Shown here in pieces: positions 4,444 through 5,010 of a stretch of DNA of 5,010 bases. The translations under genes were made by a program, and so were the position numbers. This DNA comes from Clostridia bacterium. Lineage in GTDB: Bacteria > Bacillota > Clostridia > RGIG6154. Positions within the stretch are counted from its first letter, which is position 1, and each line of letters starts with the position of its first letter. The DNA is taken from positions 1 through 5,010 of the forward strand of contig JAFWXG010000120.1 in NCBI GenBank assembly GCA_017523005.1. Direction: 5' to 3'. The notes under the pieces were generated by a model. That model did not search any database, had not been told where the DNA came from, and saw nothing but the letters and a program-made list of their open reading frames with translations.

Positions 4444-5010
4444 CTAATTTATCTTTTTAAGTCCCGCAAGCGCTGCCATAAGATTTTTTGTACCAACACT
4501 ATCAAAAGCTACTGATACTTTTGCATCATTTCCTGCAGGAAGTACAGAAAGTACCATACCCTCTCCAAATTTTGGATGTGATACCCTATCCCCTGCTTTT
4601 AAATCTGTATCTCCTGTCTTTTTAAGCGGAGAAACGCCTTTTACTCCGCCAAACAATGTACTTGATACCTGTGGTAAAGTTGCAGGTTGCTTTTTAGAAG
4701 AAAAATCAATTCCTGATGCAACTCTTCTTACAGGCTCTTCAATGTTTAACATTTCTTCAGGAATTTCCTTTAAAAATCTTGATTTTGGATTATGTGTGGT
4801 TGACCCGAAAAGAGTTCTGCTGTTAGTACAAAGCAGGTACAACTGCTCTTTTGCTCTTGTTATACCAACATAGCAAAGTCTTCTCTCTTCTTCAATCCCG
4901 CCTTCTTCTGTCGCAGACATAAATGACGGAAAAATGCCTTCCTCCATTCCCGCCATAAATACTACAGGAAACTCTAACCCTTTTGAACTGTGCAGAGTCA
5001 TCATAATAAC
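4444..5010 (-). CDS. pcrA: ATP-dependent DNA helicase PcrA/UvrD, C-terminal part (enters from right edge)
   Basis: The last 188 residues of a superfamily 1A helicase are present. The reading frame is open to the window edge (Val-Ile before the first Met), so the true start lies outside. Usual PcrA length is about 730-750 residues. Motif V, MMTLHSSKGLEFPVVFMAGM (3-22), and EEGIFPS are followed by motif VI, EEERRLCYVGITRAKEQLYL (40-59), with the arginine finger in GITRAK. A low-complexity linker follows (about 85-135). The C-terminal Tudor-like domain begins LKAGDRVSHPKFGEGMVLSV (137-156); in this family it contacts RNA polymerase and other partners. PcrA is a cytoplasmic 3'-5' helicase in repair, recombination control and plasmid replication. 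The linker and GDRVSHPKFGEG domain favour PcrA over Rep or RecB-type helicases. No terminator separates it from the next gene. Confidence 0.95.
   Translation of the reverse strand, partial: VIMMTLHSSKGLEFPVVFMAGMEEGIFPSFMSATEEGGIEEERRLCYVGITRAKEQLYLLCTNSRTLFGSTTHNPKSRFLKEIPEEMLNIEEPVRRVASGIDFSSKKQPATLPQVSSTLFGGVKGVSPLKKTGDTDLKAGDRVSHPKFGEGMVLSVLPAGNDAKVSVAFDSVGTKNLMAALAGLKKIN

Noticed and set aside
1..5010. A novel defence, mobile or other undescribed multi-gene system
   Set aside because: Apart from the 89-residue protein, every gene belongs to a known family, and no transposase, integrase, repeat array or phage-like gene is present.

Overview
The window looks like the chromosome of a low-G+C, endospore-forming, anaerobic member of the Bacillota, most likely class Clostridia. 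The DNA is visibly A+T-rich, with strong AGGAGG-type ribosome binding sites. It carries the start of the spoIIIA sporulation operon, a clostridial-type rubredoxin, and a Crp/Fnr-family regulator that resembles clostridial proteins. Species cannot be named from the sequence alone.

Layout, left to right. Positions 1-1712 hold the first four genes of the spoIIIA operon on the minus strand, read right to left: spoIIIAA, spoIIIAB, spoIIIAC and the first half of spoIIIAD, which runs off the left edge. A very good match to a sporulation sigma-E promoter lies at 1742-1769. Just upstream is a strong intrinsic terminator (1769-1807) that ends a cold-shock protein gene (1874-2080, minus). That gene has its own consensus extended -10 promoter. 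Upstream of it is a YqeM-like SAM-dependent methyltransferase (2204-2944, minus). Its promoter lies back to back with that of a rubredoxin gene (3088-3246, plus), which is only 52 codons long. The rubredoxin terminator (3248-3275) is bidirectional and also faces a convergent gene for an unknown 89-residue two-helix membrane protein (3409-3678, minus). The right end holds a Crp/Fnr-family regulator (3763-4425, minus), 18 bases downstream of the C-terminal 188 residues of a PcrA/UvrD-type DNA helicase that enters from the right edge.

How the genes work together. SpoIIIAA-AD are parts of the SpoIIIA-SpoIIQ channel, the 'feeding tube' between mother cell and forespore. They are built from overlapping or nearly abutting cistrons, as expected for subunits made together. 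The other genes are housekeeping or stress genes in short transcription units: cold-shock RNA chaperone, methyltransferase, electron carrier, and helicase plus regulator. There is no gene-free stretch over 300 bases, no tRNA or rRNA, no CRISPR array and no sign of a mobile element. I did not find an undescribed system. The points worth a second look are regulatory (the compact terminator/sigma-E junction and the divergent promoters around an A/T palindrome) and protein-level (a Gly-to-Ser change in the SpoIIIAA P-loop, a cysteine-bearing non-cAMP-type Crp/Fnr regulator, and the orphan membrane protein).
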